Shown piece by piece: positions 38,301-51,600 of a stretch of 64,000 bases of DNA. Made by a program: the position numbers and the translations under genes. How positions within the stretch are numbered: position 1 is the first letter of the stretch; each line of letters starts with the position of its first letter. The notes below the pieces were generated by a model that was given only the letters and a program-made list of their open reading frames with translations, searched no databases and had not been told where the DNA came from. Origin of the DNA: Climacteris rufus (taxonomy: Eukaryota; Chordata; Aves; Passeriformes; Climacteridae); assembly GCA_013398175.1 (NCBI GenBank), contig VZRZ01008256.1, positions 62,001 to 126,000 of the forward strand, given 5' to 3'.

Positions 38301-41300
38301 TCATCACACATGCTTATTTTTCTTACCACATCGCTAAAATTCATTCAAAAATTGTATTATAAAAGAGCAATGAGATCTTATGCGGGTGATGAGGCCCTTT
38401 TAGACTTTGCTTTCATATTTATAAAATTAATGAAGATGTAGAAGTGGTGAATTGGGTAGAGATGGAAAACTCTGAAGATAAGGCTTCCCCTTTTCATAAT
38501 TACCTCTTATAATCCAAGGGAAATCTACCTGAATTACTGTTAGAGGTGATCTACAGCACTCAAACTAAGCAAGTGGGTCAGCAGAAATGAGCATCCTGAA
38601 GCAAAGAGTAAATGAAAGCTTCTGGAAATGTTCTGCAGGCAAAGGTGCTCAGAAGGATAAAACTGAAGAGTAAAATAACAGCTGGAAGTCATACTAAAGA
38701 GACAAATCCAATAAACAAACAGCCTCATAAGACAGAGGCCTGAGCGCTATAAAAGCAAGAAAGCCGAGCTGAGAGCAGCCCTTTAGCTGAGCTGCATTCA
38801 TGTCATGAGGAGGAATGGATCTTGGATCTGTGGAGTTCAACAGCAGCAAAAAACCCTTCATTCTATTAGTAAGAAGAAAGAATTGCTGGAGAAATAAAAA
38901 ACAACATCTAAACACAATTTAAAACAACTTTGTCAATTTAGCACCTTTTCACATTGATGGGTATCATCTGCATTCACAGTTGTCACTTGAAAATATAATC
39001 TTGGAAAATTAAATGTAGAAATAAAGATAGATCGGAAGAAAAATACTGTCAACTGTCCCTAAAATAGGGATTTCAGCCTTCCCGGCTTTTGCTGAGATGC
39101 AGTTTGATTCTGAGATTCTATGAATAAAAACAGTTCATTAAATCCCATCACTATCTTAGAGGAAGTTCTCTCAGAACATATGGGGGCAGCATCTGAACAG
39201 AATTACTATCCAATGTTTTCTTCCTCTCTTTAGACAGAGAACTATCTTCCAGTGCTTACTTCTACTTTATTGATTTACTTAAGCCCAGTATAGCATCATA
39301 AGGAAAGTTTAAACTCAAGGAGAAATTTTCAATTTCATTAAAGATAATAAATGATTCCTCCTAAAACATAACCACTGGCCTGAACATAGGTTCTTATTTC
39401 CAAAACAGTCTTTTAATCCAGACTTTGTCCTCCCAAGACAGATTCCTAGATGAATAATGATTACAAATCCAATCAGTTAGGAGTCTATTGTCAAAAGTTA
39501 CAGATGATTCTAAGTTATTTGGATTACTATAGCTCTATGTTTTCTAGACCTGTAAAACATTATGAACTTGTTGCAGATTAAAGTAGATTCAAAGACATCA
39601 CTGCCCACCCAAAACAGCTTTGCACAGAATGTGTGAAAGTGAGGTCACAACTGGTATTAGAACTGCTCCAGGAACAGCCTTTTGTGCACTGCTCACACCT
39701 TGCAATACAACCTTGGCAGACCAAGGTGGCAGGACCATGGCATATTTGTAACACGTGGGAACTTTGAAAAAAGACCAAAAAGGCAGCTGAATTGCAATCA
39801 CCACCATAAACTCCACACAAAAGAGAAGGCTTTGCTTGTTCTGGATCTCCTGCAGTATTTCAGGCTCAAGCTTTTGTTTGTGCAACACTGAACGATTTAG
39901 GTGGACAAATGAGAAGTGTCAGTATTGAAGCACTGCAAGGAAATGGCATCTGGAGTTTCAGGGGGTTTCTTTTTTGTTCATGCCACTGTTCATGTTCACT
40001 GGATCAGAGTGAATAATTAGTGAAGGTCATTTTCAGAACATTTCTGAGTTGCAAAGATTTTAAATAAGTGGAAGCATAGTTACAAAAACCTTCTCCCGAT
40101 TTTTTTAGCAAAGTCTCTAAAAATACTGCTGCCTAGCATCCTGATGGAATCGACTTTTCTTCAGGGTCCCACAAGCTGCCCCTGGTGACACTGACTCAAG
40201 CAGACAGAACTCTCACACTAAGCTAAGTAGATGAGACACACTGTTAATGATATGGCTGTGATCTGCCATGGAGCTGAGGATGTGGATGAATGTGATTCCT
40301 TTGATCAGTTCTTCAGTCGTACTGTCAAGCAACTGCCCCCACTCTACCCTTATGCACACACACTGCTTCAAACGCAGGCAGAAAGCGGGGACAAAAGGTA
40401 ATTTTAATATTTCATTTATGTCTGTCTTTGGGCATTAATGCAGATGCCTGAAAAGATTGCATGCTGACAGGGAGGGAGACTGGAGCTTATGTAGCTGTGC
40501 CACTGCTACAAAAAGCAGGTCATTCATTTGCCAGTGGTCAAAGATTTCATGAACACTGTCATGTAGTTTTAAGAAGGGGGAAAAAATAAATATGCCTGAA
40601 GCGGCAAATATGCAGCCAAAGGTGTTCTGGGATCCTGGAAATGTTCTGCTGGATGCATCACTGCCATTTATTAAAGCTCTATAACTTGCTGTGTTACCCT
40701 ATTATGGAGGGTTAAGGGGAGGCAGGCACTTTACTACAACAAAATTAGATTTCTCCTAGTCTGCATCAAAGGCACAAGAATATTTTCTTGTAAAAACTGT
40801 GAAGCAGTGAAAGCAGTTTTTCAAATATAGAACTGAAAGAAACAAAACACTGGAAAGTACTTCTTAGTGGAGGATGAAGGAGCTGAAAACTAATGAGGTT
40901 GAGCCCTTGATTGTTCCATGATAGCATCTGCTTTTAATTTGATGTTGTAAAGATGGACAGGCTGTGGAAAACTAGAGAAACGAACCTTCCTGGTTTATTA
41001 TCAATTGCAGTGAAATTAAGCTCTGTATGTGAACTCTGCACTTGACTTTGAAGGCAAATAAGGATAATGAATTTGCCATAGAGTTCTGCTCATTTATACA
41101 GGCCATAGTGGAAACTGCTGAGCAAACCATACTGGTCTCAGAGTTGGAAATGATAATCCCTACATAGTGTAAGTGCTCACAGACAGACAAGTACCTCCAC
41201 CAGTGTGACAGTCAACCTCCCTCACTCTAGGAGTTGCACACTACAATTTTCTTCTAGCTGGAAGGTACAGGATACATTTCTGAGAACAGCAAGCAGAAGG

Positions 41301-41917
41301 GGACCTTTGGGAATAATTCAAGAGCAGGATAAAGGGAGATGGAAGTAATCCTTCCTCATATGGGATCAGGCTGGACTGGGTACATAGCTGGCTTTTAGGT
41401 GACTCACCAACAGAGACTGCAGTGCCTTGCACCTTTCCTTCCTGGATACAGAAGCTCACACAGCCCAGATACTCTTGTGCCAGCACTGCCCCAGTCCTTG
41501 CCATCTACCAGCACATGGATCAAGAGGGGTCACCCTAAACTATAGGTATGTATAACAAAAGTACTGTAAGAAAAAATTGAGAACTGAAAACAATAACATA
41601 TATGCAATGTAATTGCATTAACTGAAACCCCAAGACTCCTGTCTGGGATTGTTTCCAGGAAAAAATATCCTTTTGAATTTATCTAGACTAATACTATATA
41701 GATAAAATAAATGCCGTGGTCATTTTAAGAAACATCTCAAGATGTGGAGAAATTTGGGGCAATCATCAATGCCTTAATCATTTACAAAAATGTGCTAGAG
41801 ATAGTCCAATCACTTCAAAATTAAATTAGAAAGCACAAAAAAAAAAAAAGGCGTATCAAATACTGAATTGTCAGGAATGTAAGCTGAACAGTAATAAGGA
41901 CTCTTTTAACTGGTGAG

Positions 41918-42033
41918 AAGATCACAGAATCTTCTGGGTTGGAAGGAACCCACAAGTAAATTGCCTGCACGGGGATCAAACCCACAACCTTGGCATTATT
42001 AGCACTGTGCTCTACCCCAGTTAATCCGATCAA
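41918..42033 (-). mobile_element. tRNA-Ile-derived SINE with CR1-like tail (TguSINE1-like)
   Basis: On the minus strand the 5' head (about 42033-41962) reads like tRNA-Ile: GGTAGAGC, then GTGCTAATAATGCCAAGG around the anticodon arm, then GGGTTTGATCCCC, an RNA polymerase III B box with one change. The A-box region is damaged. It runs directly into a CR1 3' tail (GGGTTCCTTCCAACCCAGAA, ending GATTCTGTGATC). This tRNA-Ile/CR1 chimera is the architecture of TguSINE1, a SINE described from zebra finch and passerines that is mobilised by CR1 machinery. It is not a functional tRNA gene, since it lacks a proper acceptor stem and carries the retroposon tail. Confidence 0.88.
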
Positions 42034-45000
42034 GAAAGGCTTTATTGTTCAGAGGTTACAAAAAACCCCACCCCCAAACCCACCAAAAACCAACAGAGAA
42101 AAAACCTAAGAGGAAAAGCAAATTCTTACCTACAAATAATGAGAATAATCTTTGTCAGAAATGGCAGTTACTGACCCCACTGAAACTGTCATTTCATTTG
42201 ATCTTCTCCATCACAGCCACATTCACCACCAGGAACAAATGGGCTCTATATTGTCTAGATGGGTGCTGACAGATAGTTTCATTAAGTAGGTGGTATTCAT
42301 AGGAGGAATTGGTAATACTGTTACCATTCTACAGACTGCACAAAGAATGCTCAGCACTTCTGATTCAATGGGTTTCTTAGCCCCTCTGAGAATTACTTCA
42401 AATGAAGATTCAGAGGTGAGCCTCAGTGTCTGCCTTAAGGCCCTGAGTCCACACTGAGATGTTTCCAGTTTTCCCGCTTCTTGGCCTCAAATGTGGAAGC
42501 TGTCCTTGGGACTGTGAACCGAATCTCAGTGAGAGGCTGAGGTGCTGCTGCTAACCCCAGTTTGGTGTCAGCACACAGATGGGCTTCAGCCTCAGATCAC
42601 CTGTTTCCCCCAAGGAGTCAAACTGCTCCATCTGCCGCAAAACTTCTCACCATGGGGCATGACTTTAGCCCTGCAGATACTTACATCACCTCTGTGCTGC
42701 AGTAATCTACCCTTAATCTCTGAGATTATCATCTGTTATTTGGTGGCCAGAGTCAGCACAGATTATGCTGAATAAAATCTGTACACCTCCAAAGGATAGA
42801 AATCCTCTGATGATGTGTGTCTATACTGTCACTGTAACCTTTCTTTTTGATCTCTTGATCTGAGTCCCCTGAATACTTGGCTTTGACCCTGTACTAGCTT
42901 GTTCCCCAACTCCCCACCTAGAAAACTTCACCAGCTCCCCTGAAAAGGAGGAACTTCCAGGGGATGCTGTCTCTGCAGCTGGTGTGAGCTGGGGAGCATG
43001 GATCTCACCATCAGGTTTCACTCCTGCCACTTACATTTGTAAATAAAAATAATCCCTCACTACCAGCTAAACAAAAATGAGAACTATGATGCCATAAAGA
43101 CCAAGATAATAAATCTGAATATTTTGCTAGAGAATACATTTTCAAACCATTCATCTCCAGCTAGCAGAAGAGAGCCCATAGAAAGTGTAGAGAAGAACAG
43201 TAACTAGGTCAGTCTGACATTTATTGTCCTACATTTGTGAAAATATTTTCCTAAAAACTTCATTTATACAACAACACAGAACCAAACTTAATATACACAG
43301 TAAATTGTTGGCTGTCATTTCCAGCAGTAAGACAGACAGAAGAATTATGGCTGTAAAGCAGCTGCTGTAGCATTCAGCCATATTCTGCTGGAAAGAAAAT
43401 AAAAGTAATGAAAGATTTAAAGGAAGAATGCTATGCATGAGCCTTCTTAGACATGTAATTAAATACTAATTGCAAAACACAAGTACATTATAAAACACAG
43501 AATTGCAGGTCAAAGATTGAAATTATTAGCATTGACAAATTGCTTTTAAAGCTTTCATTCTGAAGCTATATACAGGATGCTATTCTTCTGAATGCTATGC
43601 TTATAAATAAAGATAAAATGAAACAGAACACTACAAATATTTTCTCCAGATAACTATACTTTAAAAGTAGAACCACGCTTCCACTGTAATTACATAAGAT
43701 GTTTTTCCATTAACAACTAATATTAGGAGCAAGTGGGAAAGCAAATAAGCCATAGGGGGAAAAAAAATCTGCTTTCAAATATTGCGAAAGAACTCCATAC
43801 ATAACTGAGTTTGTTTTCTAGTGATGAGGCTTAATCTCCCCATAGAGGCAGAAAAGTGAAACAGTCACAACTAAACTGTGTTTTGCATTTAGCTGATGTG
43901 GATCTCTGAAAATATCTTTCAATCGCTTGCAGGTGACACTATTCCTGGAGGCCAAAACCTGCTCTACCTGAAGGTACAATTTCTTGACAAAGAATAATAG
44001 CAAGAAAGACTAAGTACATTTTCCTAGAAGAAGAAGAATGAGCTTCACAGAGGTCAGCATTTTGTCTTCAGTGCTTCTCTTTCCAGAGCAGGGAGAATAG
44101 CTTCAAGCAAACCTGACACAGCATGCTCTGCATTAGTGGTTTTCTTCCTCCATACATCACCCTGTCTGTTCCGATACCCTTTAGATACCTTCCCATTAAT
44201 CTGGGAGTGGTTCATACACCTGTGTTTTCCAAGGAGAAAACTCAGCATATTCCAACTACCCACGCAGAAGCAATGCACAAAGCAACCTTCTCTTCCTGAA
44301 TCACAGGGGAGGGATTCACCTTGAGACTTGATTTCACTTCCTGGGGGATTTATTAAGTCAGAGAGTAATGGATGCAAGAGATGCACCACCTGTTTGGGGC
44401 TTTTAAAGTTTTTAAAGACAGACCCTGTCTGCTGTAGGACACAGACTCTCATTACAGACAGGTGCCATCTGAAGTGATGACTAAGAAAAAAATTAAGAGA
44501 CAGTGAAAAAAGTTTTCCTGTTTTTGTTTCAGTAATTTGAACACCTCTGCAAGTACACAGTAGATGTGAGCAAAAGATCCATGTACGCATTCCTGGTAGT
44601 TCTTCAAGATCCTCACATTATTTGCTGTGCACTAATAATAAAGATGGGTGTCAGGCAAAACCGCAAATGAGTAATGTCATTCTCCACAAACTCCTATTGC
44701 CATGAGCAATGGTGTCCACATGATGAACACCGCGCAGCCGAGCCAATATTCCTTCACATCTCTGTGGCATAATGAAGTTCCATCCACTGTCAAGATACAT
44801 TCAGAGCGTGTGTGTATGTATTTTATTATCAAGACAAAAGCCAACAGCCAAGTGTGCAGCAAGAAATATGTATCATATTCTTGACAAATAATGTATGTAA
44901 TAAAAAGTTCATGTTTCAGAGAAAGGAATATAATCAAGAACATTTTTTTCCTTGCATGGAAGACTTTGAGTTCAGTTTTCCAGCTACAGTTTCATCGATG

Positions 45001-46224
45001 AAGCACAGCTAATTTGTACTCTAGGTGGAGACTAATGTAAGATCTTTTAAATATATTTTCTAATAAGAAGTCAGCATACGATCTATTGCAGTAAGTAGTA
45101 AAACACAGAAATAATCAATTTTCAGATAGTGCATGGCTTGTCTGCTGATGTAAATAATCTTTTGAAACATCAACTCTTGCAAAAAAGATGTTTGTTTAGA
45201 AATTGATCCATGAGGATGGCTCTCCTCGGTCACTAAACCTCTCTAGCTGGGCCTCTATACTGACCTATAATACTGAATAAAATGTTTTCAGGGTTAGTAT
45301 GCAGGAAGCTACATTTTGAATCATTTGAAATATGATTTCACACATGCCCCAAACATTAACTTTGAATATATTGTTTGCATTTTTCTTTGAATTGCTTTAC
45401 AGTATTATAAATCTTAAAATAAAACCTTTTCAAGTTAAACATTCCCTGTTATTGTAAGCCTTGCAACCTAACTTTATCACAAAAGGTTTATGTTTTGTTT
45501 CCCTCATAGAAAATAAACAGATAAATGAAGCACATCAGTGAAATAAGAACACTCCTCCCTACATCTCAATTACTAAATTAAATCCCTTGACTGAGCTGAA
45601 GAGTTCAACAAATCACTATGCACTCTTCTTTGTCTGTGAAAAAGCAATTTTCATAGCAAAAAAATTAGTTGTGACAAGTAAACCACCACTGCCACTGAAG
45701 TTTTATACGAGCCTCCATGAAATATTAAGGTTTGATGAACTTCAGCCAAGGTTTTCTCCTTGACCACGTCACAGACTGCCTTTGCTTGATGCAAACTACA
45801 GCAAATAAACAAAATGGGGACTATACTACAACTGTGAAAACCTGTCCCAGTCTCCATGGGAATAACTCAACACTATTCTCTTTTTAATGACTTTTTCCAT
45901 ATCAAAAGATAGATATAATGTCCTCCCTATCAGTACTCTCTGTTCTGAAGTACAGCTGGAGTCTCCAATCAACTATTCCGTGGTTCCCAGATAAGGTGGT
46001 CAAATCTGGACACAGCAATGCACCTGGGACAGATATGCAGACTGGAATATTTACCTGCAACTTTTATTTAACTTCACATTATGCAATGAAAATTGAGCTT
46101 TATTTAACAATATAACACTCTCATCCTTTCCCATCGCAGTGCTGACTTTTGCATTTATGCTTTAGATTTCTCCTGAGCTGTGGCACTCTTTGCTTTTCAG
46201 TGCTGAATTTCTTCCAATTATTTC

Positions 46225-46600
46225 TTCAACTTGCCAGGATCAACCAACACTGCATTTGGACCATCTTCTCAAATATTTGTTAGCCTCTGCCAATGTCAGA
46301 TTACTTGGTTTTTAAATATTTATTGTTCAAATAATTAATGAAGACACTGAACAGAACAAGGATGTGGGGTGCTGTAGAAACAATTGCCTTGGGGACCTGT
46401 GTCAATATTTGAGACAATATCACAGTGTAACATCAAAGCATTCACAGCTACTCTTTGATGGCAACTTCTTTTCATGACCCGTCATGTGGCCATCCGATGA
46501 AAAATAAAGATGATAAAGGTGTATCCACACTCTACTAACTTTAGGAAAAAGCAATACTGGCAACACCAAAAGCCTTGGAAGGGAACTCACAATCATTGTC
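46225..46600 (-). mobile_element. Highly degraded CR1 ORF2 fragment
   Basis: Plus-strand blocks occur in the same order as in the 20.5-kb CR1 copy. CTTGCCAGGATCAACC (near 46230) is followed by ATAATTAATGAAGACACTGA (near 46330), then TTGCCTTGGGGACC, then GTGGCCATCCGATG, then CACCAAAAGCCTTGG (near 46564). Each is divergent from the CR1 equivalent, but the collinearity supports an old CR1 copy in minus orientation. No reading frame survives. Confidence 0.5.
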
Positions 46601-47147
46601 TCCCTATTATTTTAAATAGCCAAGTTCTTACTATGGCTTAACATATCTAGTGTCTTCCTGCTACCAAATGGAGAGAACTCCCTGCTCACTCCTCTAATCC
46701 TCCCTGCTATAGCCTGCAGGTGTGTGGTCTTATCCTTGTGAAACAACAGCTTTATCTTCCTCAAACAGCTGAATTCACTAAAATGCTAGAAAACCAGACT
46801 TTTTTTTTTCCTGAGTGTGTTGAGATCTTTGAGTTTACACAGCTCCTGGAGGTGGGTATTGTAAAGTACAGGAGGCAACACCAAGTCACTAGTGTGACAG
46901 ACTGTCCCACAGCAGGAGCATCCTCTCCCTGACACGGTGGCAGGGAGCTCATTTTATCCCTGTGGTTCAGGCACCACATTCCTCATCAAAGAAGGAAATT
47001 AAAGTTTCATGACAGGGTTAGTTCCTGACAAGCCCATATTAATATTTTTGTTATATTTTAGATAACTTAAAGTGTATTATTCACTATTTTTTACAAATTT
47101 ATGATTCACGCTCAAAGAGAGCCTTATTCACTTATTTATGATTACAG

Positions 47148-47232
47148 AATCACAGAATCATCAATGTTGGAAGAGCACTTCAAGAACATCTAGTCCAACC
47201 ATCAACCCAGTGCCACCATAACCACCCCTGAA
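47148..47232 (-). mobile_element. CR1 LINE 3'-end fragment
   Basis: ATCACAGAATCATCAATGTT, then GGAAGAGCACTTCAAGAACA, then TCTAGTCCAACCATCAACCC and GCCACCATAACCACC are the reverse complement of an avian CR1 3' end. Only the last 85 bases or so are present. Confidence 0.88.
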
Positions 47233-49372
47233 TTAAGTGGTTAAAACACAGATTAAGTATTCTATAAGTCAGCCAATAAAGCCGTCTCTTGTCTGTCACA
47301 AAATTTCATAGCAGGTATACATAATCTCGCATACCACACAAATCCTTCTCCTCACTCTAGATCAGATTTACAAATCACTGGGGTAATCCCTGCATCTGCT
47401 GCACCCAGTAGAGTGGCTCCTGAGAGCATTCTGAATTTTAGGCTGCTTCTGAGACCCAGAAGAGGTATCACATCCAGTAGTATAATTTGCACCTGCAATG
47501 ATGCCCAGATCTGCAGGTTTCTGGGTGCTTGAAATCAGAGTCACACAATCACTATAGTTTGCGAAGAAACTGGAGGAACTACAGACAACACAACCTTTGT
47601 CTCAAACAACTTATCCCTGGCTCACCTCCTCTGCTTGTTGTCATTATTATCAGAGTGTTTGAGCCTACCTTCAGGGCAGGAAAGTATGTCTGCAAGGTGC
47701 ACTTGGACTGATGACACTCAGTATTTCGCTTGGAAAACACCAGCTGGAGTGTCCCTGGAGCCGACTCTGACATCAGTCCTGCAGGTAACTAATATGGATG
47801 GATGACTGATTTGTTTTAAAGCCTGTCCTCCAGGACGTTTTACTCAGGAATCAAGCTCACTTCTAACAATGATAAAACATAATTACTCTAACAAAACATT
47901 TGACTTTATGCCAGCGTTTCTGAGTCTTCTCATTTATTTCCAATAACACTGACATTTACATTCAGAAATCTCAAATTCAAAATACTTTCCTTGTTGAAAT
48001 CAGTTTCTTTCTTAGGCTTATAAAATATTTGCATGCACTTTTCTCTGAGGATCTTTGCCACTCAAAAATTTAATTAATAATATTTTGAAATTTATCTTCA
48101 TGAGTCAACAGTTTCATATTTGAGCTGTATTTGTTGTAATCAGTCAACTGAGTCACCTGGTATGATACCGCTCTTTCTCATTGCTTCAGTGTAAATATCC
48201 TGCTGCCTATTTGCTTTCCAATAAGGCCTGTACAAAGAAAGCTGAAATATATTTTCTACAAGTTTTTAAGATAATAAAACTCTGCATCCATCAGCTGAAG
48301 ACCAAGTGAAAGGGATTCTAGTTGGCATTAAATATTGGTGAAATTTATTTTTGTGTTACTTCCTTAAATTTATACACATGACAACTATATGTCCAAAAAT
48401 ATTTTAGGAAATGCTTGATTATTTTTTTATTATTTCTGCCAAGGAGTTAATTAACAAGTTAATTTAAATTAATTAAATTATAAAGAAAGCTAACAGCTGG
48501 AAAAAACAGGGGAAGAAGGCCTACGATATGGTACCAAAATTTCGCCTCAGTCGTGTCCTCTGTGGACACTTCTGCTTGACTTTATCACTCCAGTGCTATT
48601 TCTTTCCTCAAGACCCTAGGTGTAATAAGGGTTCAAAATATCAAAAGTACCCAAACCCAGAATATCTAATCTTTTGGCCAAGACAGGGAGAAGTTACTTG
48701 CAATAATGACACTGAATTTGTTCTGTTCCTAGTTTCACCATATGACCTTCCAGTAAGTCACTTGTTCTGTGCTTCATCTACTAAATTAAATATTAATACC
48801 TTTCTACTTCAGTAGGATGCCTTCATAACCCCTTCACTCAAACTTGTGATGCAAATAAAAGCTTTTAAGAAAGATCCTATTTAGAAGCTCCTACTGAAAG
48901 GTCAAAGAAACAATAAGTTTTAATTAAGTGCACATGGAATTAACAAAATAACTTTCTCACTTCATTTCTTAAAATTTTGTTTCAATCCCAAGAAGTGTGT
49001 ACATTATTTTTTCAGAGATTTTTCAAGGGTTCATTTTAGCCAGCAATCATCTCACGCAAACATCTGTCTTCCAAAGGAAAAACCAGAGCTGGTTCACTTG
49101 GCACTGACCAAGGACCAGTAGGAAAGCCTATATCTTCCACATACATCAGTCATTGCAAAGACAGAGGTTATGTATTCTGCACACCTCACAGTAACTTTTA
49201 CCATAGATTAGAGATTCCCAATAATTGCTAAGGAAGACAATACTCTTCAAACTAAGCCAGCCTATTTTTATTGAAAGGAAACCAACTGGGCATACTCTTG
49301 AGTATCCCCAACTGGAATACCCATGAGAAAACCATTAAAGCACCTAGACACCTGATCAAAAGCTTACCAAGC

Positions 49373-50252
49373 TGTAGTGGTTTAGCCCTGGCCAATGGCC
49401 AAGGACCCACTAGAACTGCTTTTTTCCCCCTTCTGAATAAAAGTGTGTTGCTAAACCATGATAAGAAATGCTGGGAGAGGAGCAAAGTTAGGCTGAGACA
49501 AGGTCAGTGCTTCTAAGTGATAAAGTGAATTTATTACAGAGTCAAAGGAGCAAGCAAAAAGAAGAACATCTCCTAAACATTCTTTCTCCGCCATCCTCCC
49601 ATCCCTGCCCCCCCCNNNNNNNNNNNNNNNNNNNNNNNNNNNNNNNNNNNNNNNNNNNNNNNNNNNNNGGCTGATCCATACTTAGGGTGGGGGTGACACA
49701 AAGCTTCTTTACCTCACTGACTCCTGCAGTCCAAGCCTTCTAGGAGTAGAAGCAATTGCCAACTGTGTCCATTCCTCATCAGACCAAAACTCCTTCTGTA
49801 GGAGATCACTTCCTTCTGTACCGTCTCCACTCCAAGTTTCTCGCCACAGGCTGTGAAGATGTGTCAGCTCCGATGATGCAGGAACCTCCTCCCCCATTGC
49901 TCTGCTCCTTGGTGGACTGGCAGAGTTTGCTGGCTCTCATATCTGATGTTTCAGTTGTTTTTCTTAGTTGTTTGCTATACTCCTTCTCCTCTGCCTACCT
50001 ACACCTACGTGACTATATGGCACGTGCGTGTGTGCTAGTGAGACTGCTTTTTAAATATACTGTCCCAGAGACGTTTCTGTCCTTCCTAATTGGCCCAACT
50101 ATGGAAAACAGCACATCAATCTCCCAGGAGCCGTCACAGATAGGCCCTGACCGGATAGCTGTGGGAGCTTCTGGAAGCTCCTTACAGGAGCCATCTTTTG
50201 ACCCCTACCACACCCAAAAACCTAGACCTCCCATACTCCTCAAACCACCACA
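49373..50252 (-). mobile_element. Solo LTR of an avian endogenous retrovirus with 5-bp target duplication
   Basis: It starts TGTAGTGGTTTAGCCCTGGC and ends CCACCACA, so it has TG…CA ends. CAAGC lies directly on both sides (49368-49372 and 50253-50257), a perfect 5-bp target-site duplication typical of ERVL-class insertions. GTGAATTTATTACAG gives AATAAA on the minus strand, indicating minus orientation. Early blocks such as GCTGGGAGAGGAGCAAAGTT match, from memory, a common avian ERV LTR. The first bases resemble those of the LTR at 17897. No internal viral genes are adjacent. A 53-base gap of N lies inside. Confidence 0.88.
49616..49668. other. Assembly gap (53 N)
   Basis: A run of N follows a poly-C tract (GCCCCCCCC). 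The gap falls inside the LTR at 49373-50252, so the true LTR length is unknown. C-rich homopolymers are a common cause of sequencing drop-out. Confidence 1.
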
Positions 50253-51100
50253 CAAGCTCCCAAGCCTGAAATATCATTTCTTTTTCAGCAAAACATAGCT
50301 CCAGCAATAAAATCAGTAGATCAAACACTATCCAAATATTCTCATTATCTTGGTAAGAACTAAATTAACTTCAATTTCCAGAAAAAAGAAGGCATGGAAA
50401 AAGAACAGCCAAAGGTGTTCTCCCACTGAGAAAGGGACTGTCCTTCTGTTTCTCTGAAAAGTGAGATAGTTGTAGGATAGGTCATATTTCAGCATTAGTT
50501 TCTGTCTGTCTGATTTCACATGTCTTGAAAGGTTTAACTGTTGCCCTGTTTTATACCACAGCAGTTGTGGTATTACCTTGGCTGAGACTAGGATACCTTT
50601 TCCAGTGTTTCGCAGCCCTGCCTTGCAGGTTTCTGTGAACTATAGTTGGTATTTTAAACTGCTATTCAAGTACTCACAAAGCAATGAATATATAATTGGG
50701 ACCTTTTTTTCCGTCTTTTTACCCATTGCTTAGCTAATTATGCTCCAGAGACACTCTCTGGCTAAGCAGCAGCAATGCTGAATAATTCAGAAATAAAGAA
50801 TATCAATGTGCAGAAAGAAAAGCTGTCATGAAAAATCCCCATGGTTCTGTTTTAGCTAACAAATCTGACAGCATATCAGTGACCAGTCCTGTCTCTGGCA
50901 CTACGATGAGCCTCTACTGCTCCAGCTACAGTTTTCATCTACAGATTTTCTGTGTCCCAACAAGAGAATCTCCAAAGAGTGCATTCTTCAGACTGAAATA
51001 CCTAATTTTGAAAAATGGATTAGGAACACCTAAGTTTATTTTTCCCATTACTATTATATCTCTGGAAGGATGTGTATATTGTTAACGTTACTCTTACAGG

Positions 51101-51142
51101 GACAAAAACCAGAGAGAGACAAAAACCAGAGAGAGACAAAAA
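51101..51142. repeat. 17-bp tandem repeat (about 2.5 copies)
   Basis: GACAAAAACCAGAGAGA is repeated at 51101-51117 and 51118-51134, followed by a partial third copy. It is a simple minisatellite. Confidence 0.95.
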
Positions 51143-51520
51143 GGCTCAGAAAGGCAGAATTCTCCAATGTAAATATTAACAGACTCTGATCTTATGGCTA
51201 ACACCAAATTTATTTAAACAAACAGCAAATATACAAGACACCAGAAATTTCAAGGTTCAATTTGAATATCAAAATGATAGTCATCTCTGGCACACTTCCA
51301 ATTTGCTAAATTTGCTTAAAATCTTGCATATGACCATCTATAGGTTTCAGAAATTTAAGAATAATCACCTGCTACAGTCCTTCCCTTAAAAATGTAGGGT
51401 TTTTTTGCATGCTGCTACACATGTAAGCCACAATAGGAAAATTAAATCATGAAAATTAGTGCATTTACGTCGGTTTTTTAATAAAACAGCATCTGTGTTA
51501 AGGTAAGGTGAAGCCACCAA

Positions 51521-51600
51521 GGAGTGCAGAGTCAAACCAGCTTTTAACTAAGATTCACAAGGAGTGCAGAATCAAACCAGCTTTTAACTAAGATTCACAA
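51521..51600. repeat. 40-bp tandem duplication (2 copies)
   Basis: The copies at 51521-51560 and 51561-51600 begin GGAGTGCAGA and end AGATTCACAA. They differ at one base (AGAGTC versus AGAATC). The few bases before and after (CCACCAA, GGATTGC) look like the edges of further partial copies. Confidence 0.95.

Noticed and set aside
41962..42033. Possible tRNA-Ile gene on the minus strand
   Set aside because: The A box and acceptor stem are degraded and the sequence runs straight into a CR1 tail, so it is a SINE head, not a tRNA gene.
49756..50298. 180-codon plus-strand open frame beside the N gap
   Set aside because: Nearly all of it is LTR sequence read in antisense, and it continues past the LTR end.
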